Source: Setomelanomma holmii
Taxonomy: Eukaryota > Ascomycota > Dothideomycetes > Pleosporales > Phaeosphaeriaceae
NCBI GenBank assembly: GCA_010015745.1
Contig: ML978279.1
Coordinates: 1 to 64,000, forward strand
Direction of reading: 5' to 3'
DNA length: 64,000 nucleotides
The notes under the pieces: model-generated
Seen by the model: the letters and a program-made list of their open reading frames with translations, nothing else
What the model was told of the DNA's origin: nothing
Databases searched by the model: none
Shown here: in pieces, positions 52,001 to 61,684 of the stretch
Layout of the letters: every line of letters starts with the position of its first letter
How positions within the stretch are numbered: position 1 is the stretch's first letter
Translations under genes and position numbers: made by a program

Positions 52001-53623
52001 CCCCCACAATTGCGAGGACCTCTGCAACAAACATTGAAGGACCAGCTGGACAAATTGAAGAAGACGGAGCAAGCTATGCGGGTTTTCCACGTATCTTACG
52101 ATGGAGCTTCATCCGAAACTTTCGTTCGACAAGTGGCAAGGGCATGCGCTTTGGTTTTCCAGCAAATCAACAAACAAGATGGTACTCTTCACGACCAGGT
52201 CACCTTGACTGCGGATGAGTTCAAGGCAAACATGCGTACGATGATCCAGTTTACGGCTAAGATCATGTCCAAGATGGCGGCGAATCAGGGTCAGACCTCT
52301 TCACAGCCGGCCCAGGCGTCTCAGGCATCAAATGCACCGCCGGCGCAGCTCAACGCTGCAAACCTGAAGAGCCTTGAGCAGCAACAGCGACAAAGTAAAG
52401 CACCGTCAGCCCCGACGACTGATCGACCGCCCTTTGCACTTGGTGATCAGTCCGCACGCGGTGCTCCTACCTATTTCGACGGGGCACCAACAGTTACAAA
52501 CCTTGTGCTACCAGATAAGAAGCGTACCAAACTCGACCCAGGAAGTCAGAGTTCGACACCTGGAAAACCATCCCCACGCATCGGAACGGGCAAAGGGCAT
52601 TCTCCAGAAATGACACGACAACCTCATCCCGACAGGCAAGTACCCCAGAGACCGACTTTCCGATGCAAAGACCCGGCCTGTGAATACTCTGTCCGTGGAT
52701 TTGACACCCAAGCTGAATTGGAAGCGCATATTGGCCAGATGCACGCGAAGATCGAGAACCCTATGCAGTTTGCACTTGAGGCGATGGCAGATTACGTGGA
52801 GGTCGATCAGAAGACAGGCCAGCCAAAAGCGGACCCCAGCGCCGTGAAGCGAACTGCAAAGCCCGCGACCAGCACAAGCCGCGCAACACAGCCCATCAAA
52901 GCAGAGCCCAGGGTTCCCCACAACGCGGCTACCCCCGCTGGCACCCAAGCAGCAGCGACCCCGATGGCACGTGTACCAACCCAGACGGGTATGAAGAGCT
53001 CTCCGGTGACCAACTTCCTCAAAACTCCACAGACCATGGCGAAGGTGGCTACGCCCGGATCAGGCGCTCACGCCAAGGCTACGCCCACCAGCATGCCGAG
53101 GCCGGCGCCAAAAGAGCCCCAGCCTCCTGCTCCCGCGGAACCAGTCAAGGAAGAAGAGCAGCAGCCGCTTGTGCCCATGTCCTTGCTTGACTATTCTTAC
53201 GAGGATACCTTTGCTGCCCTTGATGCCAATGGGCCTTTTACTTGCCTGGATCTCAAGGACGAGGACACGACTTGGGCACTGCGGTCTCGCCCAGTGTCTC
53301 CAATGACGACTCCTGACTCGTCCGCGAAGGACACACCCTCGACTCGAACATCGGACATCTCAGAGAACGATAACCTGCACATCAATCTCGATCTGGAGAT
53401 GCCTGATGCATGGGCGATGAGCCTGTTTGGTGACGCTTTGCCACTAGACATGCAACTATCCGAAGATTTGCAGACTCTCGGAGTCATGCTACCACCTATG
53501 GACAGCGACGATATGATGCTATTCCCCACCTACGGCGATGGCATGATGGATCTCGACACACTCGAGAAGACCATGGAGAGCATGAGCGGGAGCCTCGACC
53601 CATCTGTGCTAGGCACCATGTAG
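49067..53623 (+). CDS. MED15: MED15/GAL11-like glutamine-rich Mediator subunit
   Basis: A single exon of 1518 residues starting MNNPNFQQNGMGPRPQAG. Residues about 35-105 hold the only folded-looking N-terminal segment (GWQQSVSPEERGQLGLQFFT, LLKTDVSEMEAMRASVNFE), which resembles a KIX-type activator-binding domain. Long Gln/Asn/Met/Pro-rich tracts follow, including an Ala-Gln run (nt about 50180-50240). There are separate helical blocks at IINQFARRLMDTCKDEVRQK, HIRMSMMPADLDPQVKAQLL and SETFVRQVARACALVFQQIN. Near residue 1200 is a C2H2-type finger (FRCKDPACEYSVRGFDTQAE, then LEAHIGQMH). The acidic end carries MPDAWAMSLFGDALPLDMQL. Composition and layout fit fungal Mediator tail subunit Med15; other Gln-rich regulators remain possible. 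Confidence 0.55.
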   Translation: MNNPNFQQNGMGPRPQAGLQHFIQHYRGQQQQNKIPPGWQQSVSPEERGQLGLQFFTQYRLLKTDVSEMEAMRASVNFETQNFMAAQSKDLYVNNIKQKLMMMTSARQQQLQRMQGNLGQMGNMGAMNPAQMNMMGQQGPQGPRQGTSQQFNPAFPNPQLRQPMQVSPVPMPQGQPAMNMNNGNLGNMNQPQNPQQPNLQQQQAQRNRDETIIINQFARRLMDTCKDEVRQKFQRDVAEWPEDKKQQLQAQGVNPLFFRFRQHAEVLYRRGVLNGQPGANGNPMQSGGQNRMPNQMGVNQRPDQGFDFNAIANQQIEAMRANDAGATVVPASNNMNGNQVNAFPNQNQQQNAAMAQRQAADAFQNNMQRQHQQQVAQAQAQAQAQAQAQIEQQRQRQAAAAQARNNNQLLGQNLGLNMPPTSQSPGPMSMLNRPMHPPGQPAPPTPQQQPQNHVPVMTPRPGQVNDPQQVSALLREAQQRANAVAHSNQPLTEHIRMSMMPADLDPQVKAQLLKVPEAQFRGILQNYMQSVRRNNGMAPFANQIGQQQPNPLFNLQQTPQPGMANPMMNANMANMVRPGLNIGQQQSGAGQQLTPGQRPLQGNQQAQQNQQNPAIQQQRLVGAHHLLRQNPGIIQATDDKPFPPNVLNLQVRQSIPPEVKTWRQLKQWATQNPALLPGVDLNKLIILQVLHFQDIVKQQNVNGMNGMQVPQQPNMPGIAPPASMAPNQGPMRTPQQQINMQNMPIQVTSQEMQNYRQKLAAQSPNVSDEQLRQYIMKQKLSVLQQQRAQQGLQQQMLAQQAQQQRAGQQQQAAAMAGQQPQPNRPPTAQPQAPQATPQPKAAPRPQPLQATQTIAANNKGMKRPNDDTADANTEASATNAAPQAPAMVPTRSGAGMNFTPDQLSKMTPTQQAQMKAQLLKAQDASSATSNKAQQQQKSDLPNPEEIRSRMADPQRAKAFADMITDVEKSIPLRQPVQLPPQLRGPLQQTLKDQLDKLKKTEQAMRVFHVSYDGASSETFVRQVARACALVFQQINKQDGTLHDQVTLTADEFKANMRTMIQFTAKIMSKMAANQGQTSSQPAQASQASNAPPAQLNAANLKSLEQQQRQSKAPSAPTTDRPPFALGDQSARGAPTYFDGAPTVTNLVLPDKKRTKLDPGSQSSTPGKPSPRIGTGKGHSPEMTRQPHPDRQVPQRPTFRCKDPACEYSVRGFDTQAELEAHIGQMHAKIENPMQFALEAMADYVEVDQKTGQPKADPSAVKRTAKPATSTSRATQPIKAEPRVPHNAATPAGTQAAATPMARVPTQTGMKSSPVTNFLKTPQTMAKVATPGSGAHAKATPTSMPRPAPKEPQPPAPAEPVKEEEQQPLVPMSLLDYSYEDTFAALDANGPFTCLDLKDEDTTWALRSRPVSPMTTPDSSAKDTPSTRTSDISENDNLHINLDLEMPDAWAMSLFGDALPLDMQLSEDLQTLGVMLPPMDSDDMMLFPTYGDGMMDLDTLEKTMESMSGSLDPSVLGTM

Positions 53624-54993
53624 TCTCGCCGCAAACTCATATGCTTTGCTTTCTCTGTCGCGTTTTTGTGGTTGTTGAACGTCATGCAGCGGCCCCGCGT
53701 TTATCTATTGCCATGTACCATCACTTTCTATTCGTGTCCGTACTCGGGCACTTCTTTGCTTTCCCCGCATGGCGTCCCATGTTTTGTTGACGGTTGGATT
53801 TGGGATATTATGGTTCGACCTCGATCATGCTAGTGTCAGGTCTTGATATAGCGGCGTGTTCTGGATATCGGAAAAAATGCCACGAGCATTGGATCTTCAT
53901 GTTGAGGTAATTGCATGGTGTGGACATTTATACCCCTTGACTTTCAGTCACTTCCGACTGGCACTGGGAACGGCGTTCAAATCGTTTTGTAGTACGAATG
54001 ACATCTAGATGCACTTTCACGTGAATTTCTTCAGTTATGTGGACGCGTAGTGGTAGCGACATGAATCGATGCAACGGGCGACACTTAGCACGACATACCC
54101 CGCAATTGTTCCAGAGACAATGAGATGGAGTCGCCGACGACTTACACTTTCAAATGGTTCACGACGAAAGCGGCACCACCGGATCGATACTACCGGTCCC
54201 CCAATCATGAATGCGCCAAATCACCCAGCACTCGTATACGGGCCGACAACCACTCTTATCGCAACGGGCGCCTTCAGCATCGTCATGATCAAAAACTGCA
54301 GCAACACATGCAAAATTTCACGCCCGCGTGCAGCGCCTTTATCGCGGTCCCAACAACACGGTGCTTGGGAAAGTTCAGCGACGCTTACCATGACATGACG
54401 TCGGGATGCGCAGGGGTCGCAGCGGCGGTGGCAAGCCGGCGAAGCCTCGAAGGCGGTGTTGGATTGCTAGTTCTATTCTCGGCACGGTGCATGCTTAGTC
54501 GTTGGAGCGTAAACGTTGCGCGTGGTGTGCAGCGTAAGCTAGTGGTGTGTGAAACACTGGAGTGCGCTTTGTTGGTTGGGTGGTATGCTGGTTGGGGATG
54601 GAGCATGTATTCGTGGGGGTCATGAAGAAAGGGAAGATGGTTGTGGGTGTGGATTCGGCATAGGTTAGGAAGTTTGGAATGGAATGTGGCACAGAGTGGG
54701 TCTGGGGTAAGGAACGGCCACGGCGCTGACGGGGACTCGATCTGCTCTAGCACGTTCTGCGTGCCGAACGTGAGATCGGTACGGTTGTCGGACGGGAAGT
54801 TGCTACTGTGAGAGATAGACAGCGTCTTTGCTGCAGTGACAGCACATGTACCGTGTTGCGTTCGTGATAGATGTGCGTGCGAGATGAGCATTTGTGACGA
54901 GCACACAAATCCAAAATGAGGTGAGGATAGTCATGATATGTTAACGGTGATCAACAACGCTATCTCTGCCCATGTCTCGCACCACAATCCTCC
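53624..54993. other. 1.4-kb convergent intergenic region, no gene supported
   Basis: The interval lies between the 3' ends of the MED15-like and the DUF7704-like genes. A short minus-strand frame near 54243-54390 (MTMLKAPVAIRVVVGPYTSA) ends at a TGA, and hydrophobic sequence continues beyond it (FGAFMIGGPVVSIRWCRF). It could be a small membrane protein gene or chance. Confidence 0.35.
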
Positions 54994-55473
54994 TCACGTG
55001 CTTTTCAACCTTTGAACTGCCTTCTCGAAGCCAAAACCAAGTAACATGCAAGCCCGCGTAATCACAAGAAAGTACACGAACCCTACATTCCCCCAATCTA
55101 TGGCGTTCCAGCGCCAGTACTGCCAGTACATCCAGCTCCCAGCCGGAGCGACCGAGTACAAGTGCCCAATGTCCGCAACCAGCAGCCCGATGATAAAAGT
55201 GCGCCAAACTTTGATATCGGTTGTCACGCGCAACACGCTGGCCTCGAGGATCGAGAGGCCCAGATACAAATTGGCGAGCTGTGTCATGACGATGGAGGTT
55301 GATATTGGGACCGAGGAGCCTGGAGCGCTCGCTGCATGCGTTAGGTTTAGGTAGGTCGACTGCAGTGAGTGCGAGTATATCGCTCCCAGGAGAATCGAGA
55401 CCGGCTCGACCCAGAGGAATACCAGGCGGTAAAATGCGGGTATGCGTGGAGGCGGAGGTGCAGATGTGGCCAT
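54994..55473 (-). CDS. DUF7704-like four-helix membrane protein
   Basis: A single-exon frame of 159 residues starting MATSAPPPPRIPAFYRLVFL. It is strongly hydrophobic, with about four helices: LVFLWVEPVSILLGAIYSHS, VMTQLANLYLGLSILEASVL, TFIIGLLVADIGHLYSVAPA and NVGFVYFLVITRACMLLGFG. Polar connectors (TTDIKVWR, YWQYWRWNAIDWG) lie between them. The pattern RVTTDIKVWRTFIIGLLVAD followed by W-rich loops is one I associate with the fungal DUF7704 family of uncharacterised membrane proteins. No catalytic residue is evident. The ATG lies in a good context, CCATGG. Confidence 0.65.
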   Translation of the reverse strand: MATSAPPPPRIPAFYRLVFLWVEPVSILLGAIYSHSLQSTYLNLTHAASAPGSSVPISTSIVMTQLANLYLGLSILEASVLRVTTDIKVWRTFIIGLLVADIGHLYSVAPAGSWMYWQYWRWNAIDWGNVGFVYFLVITRACMLLGFGFEKAVQRLKST

Positions 55474-56193
55474 GGTGTTTGCAGTGCTGGGTTGTGCGCT
55501 GATGGCGACTCAGGTGGGTGTACGATGGGAGCGGTGAAGGGTGGCGTACTGCTGTAATCCCTATGCAAGAAGTAATGAGTACTTCAGACACCGATGTCAA
55601 TGTCAAATCGTTTCAATGACATTCAAGTTGATGACCAAGTCTACGATACGGCGACCACAGAATGCTCGGTCAACGGGCGTCGCTCGGAAGGTAGCGAACC
55701 GGGGCTTTTCGCTTGAGGCGAGGTGGACTGGCTGCTAGTGTCACAAAGTTCGGCTGGCAACCCTGGCTGTTCGCGCGGACGCAACCTTGGTGCAAGTCTT
55801 TTTAAGGCTGGGCGTCAAGCCAGATTCCGAGGCGGCCATCCCGTCTCTCCCTAAACCGTCCGCAGTATTTGTTGATCGGACGACGACTTCACCCCGTCCT
55901 TCCTCCCCACCCTCGCCGCTCCCTATATTGCCTACGTCTACCACTCCACAGCCCCTTCGTTGCTGTGCACGCTCTCTATCGCTGTCGCATTGCTTGCATT
56001 GTTGTGTGTTATCTTCCTAGAGCGAGACTCCCTGCCGTTCACTCCCTGCCACGACTCGCCTTCCGTTTCGGCTTTGCCCCCCACCCCCAGCACGACTCAG
56101 AGCGTCGCATTGCATTGCAGCAGCAACAGCACGTGAGGCCACTGCTCTCCCATCCGCCAGCTCGGCGACACCTACAACACGCCAACGCCCCCC
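55474..56193. promoter_or_regulatory. Divergent intergenic region, DUF7704-like / F-box WD40
   Basis: A 720-bp gap upstream of both genes. Pyrimidine-rich tracts at 55886-55925 and again near 56000-56160 suggest the promoter and long leader of the F-box gene. No gene was found. Confidence 0.45.
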
Positions 56194-58360
56194 ATGCATC
56201 GCAGACCCTCGATCCTGTCGTACCGACCGAAGACTTCCTCCGCAGCAGACGACGACAACACGCAGGAGCGGGAACACACCATGAAGCGGACGGCCTCGCA
56301 GACTTTCTCCGGCAATCCCTACGACGGGCGAGACGGAGGCGTTATGCTGGACGCAGTGCGGGAAGGGCCCATGTGTTTGGACAACAGCACCGAACATTCA
56401 CACAGCTCATTTACACGCGCGTTGGGCTCGTTAAGACAATTCACTCCGCAGAAGGCACGCCGACGATTGTCCTCGTTTTCATCCGCCAGCTCCGCACCAC
56501 CGCGGCGACGGGGCTCCATTCAGAGTTTGCTAGATTCATTGCCCACCCCAAGTCGTAAACCAAGCATCGACAACCAACGAGTCCCCTTGCAACATCAAGA
56601 CTCTGGCCTTCCCACGTTACACACTCAACCGCAGCCCTCAACTCGACCCTTCCAGTGGGCACGCTTTGGAAGCATGCGCAGACGACAAGCTGCCTCTTGC
56701 CCATCCGGAGACGCACAATCCTTTGCGAGCAGTGCCTGGCCCCCATTACCATTGCCAGGGGCAGCAGCGAGACAGGCGGCGGCAGCCGCGAATCAGGACC
56801 GCCAAAGACGCGAGCAGGAACAACACCAAGAAACACAACGCTTCCTCAGTGGCCACATTCCGTCATTCAGCCGCGACGATGACCTCAAGGATAACGAGAG
56901 CGGTGTCGATATGACATGTGCTTCCGACATTGTTCGTGCCGACAGTGTGACGGAGAAGAAGATGAGTATGTGGTCGTGTTCGCTGGTCTGAGATGACGCT
57001 AATCTTGACAGTCGACCCCTTCGAACGCCTTCCAGCCGAACTCGCTACCTCTGTTCTTTCTAATCTCGACGCAGCATCCTTAATCAGCGCTGAGCGCGTA
57101 TCTCATGGCTGGAGGAAGCTGGCAAACTCGTCACACGTCTGGCGCAATGTCTTCCTTCGCAAGTACGAGCCCGAAGTCCACGTATCGCCCGCACCCATTC
57201 AGATGGGTGGGACTGGCATCGGCAAGGTGGTCAATGGCCACCCAGCGCCTGGCCAGGACTGGAAGGACATGTATGCGGCAAGAGCTGGAATCAACAAGAA
57301 GTGGTTGGCTGGCACTCCCGCAGCCATCTACCTGAATGGCCACACAGATAGCGTCTACTGCTGCCAATTTGACGAGACCAAGGCCATCACTGGCTCTCGC
57401 GACCGTACTATCCGCGTCTGGGATCTCAAGACGTACAAGTGCGTAAAGGTCTACGGTGGCCCTAACCATCGTCCAACGCACGGCACGCCTCAACCCATGG
57501 AAGAGCGCCCCGAGCGCGTCATTAGCAATCCATCGATGAACGGCACCGCTGCTGGTCACAACATCTACGTTGTTCCTGCCGACTACCATGATGCATCCAT
57601 CCTGTGCCTCCAGTACGATAATGAAATCATGGTCACGGGCTCCTCAGACTACACTTGCATTGTGTGGGACATTACTGGAGACACATATGTTCCCATGCAC
57701 CGCCTTCGTGGCCATGAAGCTGGTGTACTCGATGTCTGCCTCGACGACAAGTACATCATCTCGTGCTCCAAGGACGCCATGATCAAAGTCTGGGACCGCA
57801 AGACAGGAACCTGCATCCGCACCCTCAAAGGTCACCGCGGCCCCGTCAATGCCGTCCAGCTGCGGGGAAACTTTCTCGTCTCCGCCTCTGGCGACGGCGT
57901 CGCCAAGCTCTGGAACCTCGAAACCGGCCTCTCCATCAAAGACTTCCCCTCCGAGGACCGTGGCCTCGCAGCCGTCGAATTCTCTGACGACGCAAAATAC
58001 GTCCTCGCCGGCGGCAACGACCACGTCGTGTACAAGTTCGATGCACAGACTGGAAACCTGGTGCACTCGCGCGTCAAGCACGAAGGTCTGGTTCGCAGTT
58101 TGTTCCTGGATGCGTTCAACGGCCGCATAGTATCTGGCTCGTACGACCAAAGCATCCAGGTCTCAGACTACGAAACGGGCGTCCCGTTTGCGACGTATAA
58201 GAATTGGACGACAAGCTGGATTTTGTCCGCAAAGTCTGATTATAGAAGAGTTGTCGCGACGAGTCAAGATGGACGTACGCTGATACTGGATTTTGGATAT
58301 AACATCAAGGGCGCGGAGAAACTTGTCGGCAATACCCAATTCGTTCCGAGTGAGAAATAG
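56194..58360 (+). CDS. F-box/WD40-repeat protein (SCF substrate receptor)
   Basis: Exon 1 is 56194-56965, intron 56966-57011 (GTATGT..CAG, 46 nt) and exon 2 is 57012-58360, for 706 residues. The N-terminal 250 residues are Ser/Arg/Gln-rich and probably disordered (MHRRPSILSYRPKTSS, RRLSSFSSASSAPPRRRGS). The F-box spans the start of exon 2: DPFERLPAELATSVLSNLDA, ASLISAERVSHGWRKLANSS, HVWRNVFL. Seven or so WD repeats follow, for example TDSVYCCQFDETKAITGSRD, RTIRVWDLKTYKC, ILCLQYDNEIMVTGSSDYTC, LRGHEAGVLDVCLDDKYIIS, IKVWDRKTGTCIRTLKGHRG and RIVSGSYDQSIQVSDYETG. Such proteins recruit phosphorylated substrates to Skp1-Cullin ligases (Cdc4, Met30 and relatives); which one this corresponds to cannot be told from sequence alone. 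Confidence 0.87.
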
Positions 58361-58933
58361 GCGGCCCCATAAGGTTGACCTTGGGTTGCCGAGGATGATG
58401 CGTGTGTTTTATTGGTATTGCATCTGCATAGCGTCCTGCATTTCACATCGTTGTTTCTGTCTTGTTCTGCTGGGCATCTTTTGCGGTCGTTTGCGGAGTC
58501 CGAGTCCGATCTGTCATATTTAAGTCTCGTGTCTAGTTCAAACACTCTCTCATTTGTATCGCAGTGTAAGATGTTGACAGCGAAAGTAAGACGTTTTAGG
58601 CATATTTTCTTTACTTTACTTGGCTCAAAAGAATAGGATGGTCGGGCGTTGGTTTAGACTTTCATTATTTTGGATCACATTGGAGGATACATAAGAAACG
58701 CGGGATTATGTAGACCTTCTGATCTGAGCGACGTCGCTCTTTAGCTTAATGTGAGAACATTACTCATCAGGTATCATTATGCTGAAGATCAAGTGAAAGA
58801 CATTGTCAATATGATGGTCTTCGTCACATGTCTTGTCTTTCTCAACGACATTCACTCATGATCCGAGAGCATGCCTCATCATCCACATCTCCCTCACTTC
58901 CCACCACCCTCCCGCCCTCGGCGCCACCCACTA
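58361..58933. other. Convergent intergenic region
   Basis: A 573-bp stretch between the stops of the F-box/WD40 and APM3 genes. It is AT-richer than its flanks, and no gene or repeat was identified. Confidence 0.4.
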
Positions 58934-60694
58934 TCAACATCTCGCCTCCACCCCCTTCCGACTAACGCAAAGATACTTGACGCCCTTGTACGGCGTAACC
59001 CCACTCCCCAAGCCTTTACTCCTCTTATGATCCAAATTCAAACTCTCGACCTTAATACCGCTCGCCAGCCACCCTTTGACCGAGAAACTGACCGTCGCAC
59101 ACGACGGCATGAGGACTTTATTCTGCTTGATGCGTTTCGCATCTGCATCCTCGGCGGTCTTGCTGGGTGTCTCGGATTTCGATGCTGCTTGGTACGAGGA
59201 GGACTGATCATCGTGGTAGTCATATGTACTCGTTGAAAACGCAACAGCGCCGTGATCGAGATGGTCAGCGGTATCGTCTTCTTGTCCAACGACAGTGCCG
59301 CAAAGTGTTGCTGTTGCGCCAACACCGCCGCCGCGATCTTGGGACATTAACATGCTGATTTCGCGGCTGCTGATGCGCCATTCGATATGTCGGTCGCCGG
59401 GGGCGTAATCCGCGTCGCCGGTGCCGCGGACGACGCGCAGGCCGGTGACGTTCTTGACGCTGGAGGGAAGTGGAATGTGGATGAGCATTTCTTCAATCGC
59501 GGGCGCGGCGGTGGTGCCAGATGATGAGAAGCCTGCGCCGCCCATTCCACGACCAAGACCACTTTTCGAGGCTGTTGAACTAGACGCTGCACCGGATGAC
59601 TTGCCACTGAAGCGTGGGTTGAGTTGTAATCGGACTTCGAAGTCTGCGCCTGCTGGGCTGAGAGATGGATGTACTGAGACGGTAGCGGGAATGTTGAGTT
59701 TAGGTAGTGATTTTGCGTTTGCTGAGGTTGAGAAGGAGTCGAGTGATGCGGGTCCGAGTAGGTCAACTTCGTACCCTGCTAGGACGAAGCGACCGTCCGG
59801 CGGAACGAAGGAGAGCTCGCCGGGCCGTTCTTTCCATCGATTCAGCCGGACGCACGGGTGGAATACAGGTAGCGAGACTGTGTTTTGTATGCCGCCTGGA
59901 CAGCCGAGCTGCAGTATGAGATCAGGTATACCAGATACCTTGGCCGTGAATGCAATTGTGCCATTTGCAATGGCAGAAAGAGGTCGGCCAGATGGCGAGA
60001 GGGTTACCTCCAGCGTCTCTACTATGTCCACGTACATTTCATTCGAGGTATGCCGCACATTTGCTCTCCGCCATGGCACCAGTGAAGTCGTTTGTGATGT
60101 ATTCGTCGGTCCTAGTCGTGGACTTGGTCTCGATGCTAGCGAGAATGGGGTCGCAGAAGGTGTCAGCGAGCTCGGCGTCGAACTCGGTAACCCCACGCCT
60201 CCCAACAAGCTCTTCATGAAGTTCGGCGTGTCCACGACATCGCGCAGGGCGTTCGGTTCTGTACATGCTATTATGCCGCCATCCACCATCTCGTTCAGCA
60301 GCTGCGCCACCACATCGTAATTCCCTTCGATCTTACTGGCCAGCAAAGGTGAGCCGAGAAAGTCCTCGAGCACATCTGCAACACGGTGCAGGAATTCGAG
60401 GACCTGCAGTGGTTCGGTATCGGAAGAGCAGGGACAGAGGAAGAGGAGCTGGTCTTGGACGATTGAATAAAGGAGAGTCGCGGGATTGGTGTTCGGCAGG
60501 TATATCAACGACGGCCGCGGTGAAGGATGTGAGAGGTAGAGTGGTAACAGTGTGCTGCTCGCGGGAGGGCGACCAATGTATGTGTGTTCGAGGAGAGGTG
60601 TGCTAGACGCGCGTGAGCTATGATTACGATACTTTGATGGGTCTCAGCCCTACTTGTGCTCGTCAAAGATGTAAAGAGCCTCGACGGTGCTCAT
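58934..60694 (-). CDS. APM3: AP-3 complex mu subunit
   Basis: Exon 1 is 60654-60694 (MSTVEALYIFDEHN), intron 60603-60653 (GTAGGG..TAG, phase 2) and exon 2 is 58934-60602, for 569 residues. The N-terminal longin-like domain reads TPLLEHTYIGRPPASSTLLP, SIVQDQLLFLCPCSSDTEPL, VLEFLHRVADVLEDFLGSPL and KIEGNYDVVAQLLNEMVDGG. The linker reads ALRDVVDTPNFMKSLLGGVG and VPWRRANVRHTSNEMYVDIV. The mu-homology domain reads IVETLEVTLSPSGRPLSAIA, GIPDLILQLGCPGGIQNTVS, FHPCVRLNRWKERPGELSFV and PPDGRFVLAGYEV. AP-3 carries cargo from Golgi or endosomes to the vacuole, and the mu subunit recognises tyrosine-based signals. The insertion of Gly/Ser- and His/Asp-rich sequence in the C-terminal third is a local expansion. 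Confidence 0.93.
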
Positions 60695-60911
60695 ATTGTC
60701 CCGAAGTGTCACCTACAATCCATATGGAGGTGTTGTCTGGAGTGTAGTGGGGCAAGTTTGGCGGGGAGACGTGAATGCGATGATGCGCAGTGACAGGGAT
60801 TCCCTGCGCCGGCGGATTTCCATCCGACATTTGAAGCATTCAGGAACCAGCAACTCCATGACTTGAACTACTAGGTTCGAAAACGCAATCGCTCACGGTT
60901 CAGACTACGGC

Positions 60912-61263
60912 ATGGTACCAGAAGTCACGGCGCCCACTTTCAAAGAGGCGTTAAAGCAGGACAAAGCCCAGTTCGACGACTGCACGCCATGTCGCATCGT
61001 CGGTATGTTCCTTTGGCACCATTTGATTGCGCTTTCGTCTTCCAGATGTCGCTCTATTACACATCCTGACACCAACGATAGGTAGCGCGACCTTTATTGG
61101 CCTCGGAGCCTTCACCTACGTCTCCGGACATTCGCAACTTCAAGCGAACGAAGCAGCAGTACGAGCGAGCAAGAGCATGTTTGGTATGGTCAGTAGAAGG
61201 GCTGCAATCACAAGCACGGCTTCGGTTATGGTCGGGCTGGGAGTGTATAGATGGTTTTCATGA
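60912..61263 (+). CDS. DMAC1-like (DUF4536) small mitochondrial membrane protein
   Basis: Exon 1 is 60912-61002, intron 61003-61081 (GTATGT..TAG, phase 1) and exon 2 is 61082-61263, for 90 residues. It starts MVPEVTAPTFKEALKQDKAQ, then FDDCTPCRIVGSATFIGLGA, FTYVSGHSQLQANEAAVRAS, KSMFGMVSRRAAITSTASVM and VGLGVYRWFS. The DCTPCRxxG motif followed by a GLG helix and SGHSQL, with a second helix at the end, is characteristic of DUF4536 proteins. The human member DMAC1 helps assemble the distal membrane arm of complex I. An alternative acceptor at the CAG ending 61045 also keeps the frame open but adds residues foreign to the family. It is divergent from APM3, 217 bp apart. Confidence 0.8.
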
Positions 61264-61684
61264 CGAGTGTGGGACGAAGAGTTATGACATGTTCCGCCAT
61301 GCTATGAGTACTTGGGAGGCAATACAGCACTGGAAGGATCACAAAGATCGCTGCACAATGATAGCACACGGTTTCTTCACGTCTTGGTTGTGTACACTGT
61401 ATATTATGTCTACATGTACAGCGAGCCCCGACACAGTCCACGAAGTTCCGCTGAAGTCCTCCACATAAATGCTGACATGGTATCTTGACTGCTGGAATCG
61501 AAAATATGAATGTGCCACCGGATATCGTACACCACACTATGCGTCTAACAAGCTGCTCCGCCCAATGCATGAAAACAATCGCCTGCCCGCTGCGGCCTGG
61601 GTATGATGCAAGAAGTCATGATGTCGTTGGATGCTGTTCGTCCGGGTGTCTAAGAAGAGTTGGCCGCCTCGTCTCCGACACCGA
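61264..61684. other. Convergent intergenic region
   Basis: A 421-bp interval between the DMAC1-like and HAPSTR1-like genes. No supported gene. Confidence 0.4.

Noticed and set aside
54385..54906. 173-codon minus-strand frame
   Set aside because: His/Ser/Pro-rich composition without domains, overlapping plus-strand frames of similar quality; looks like chance in GC-rich DNA.
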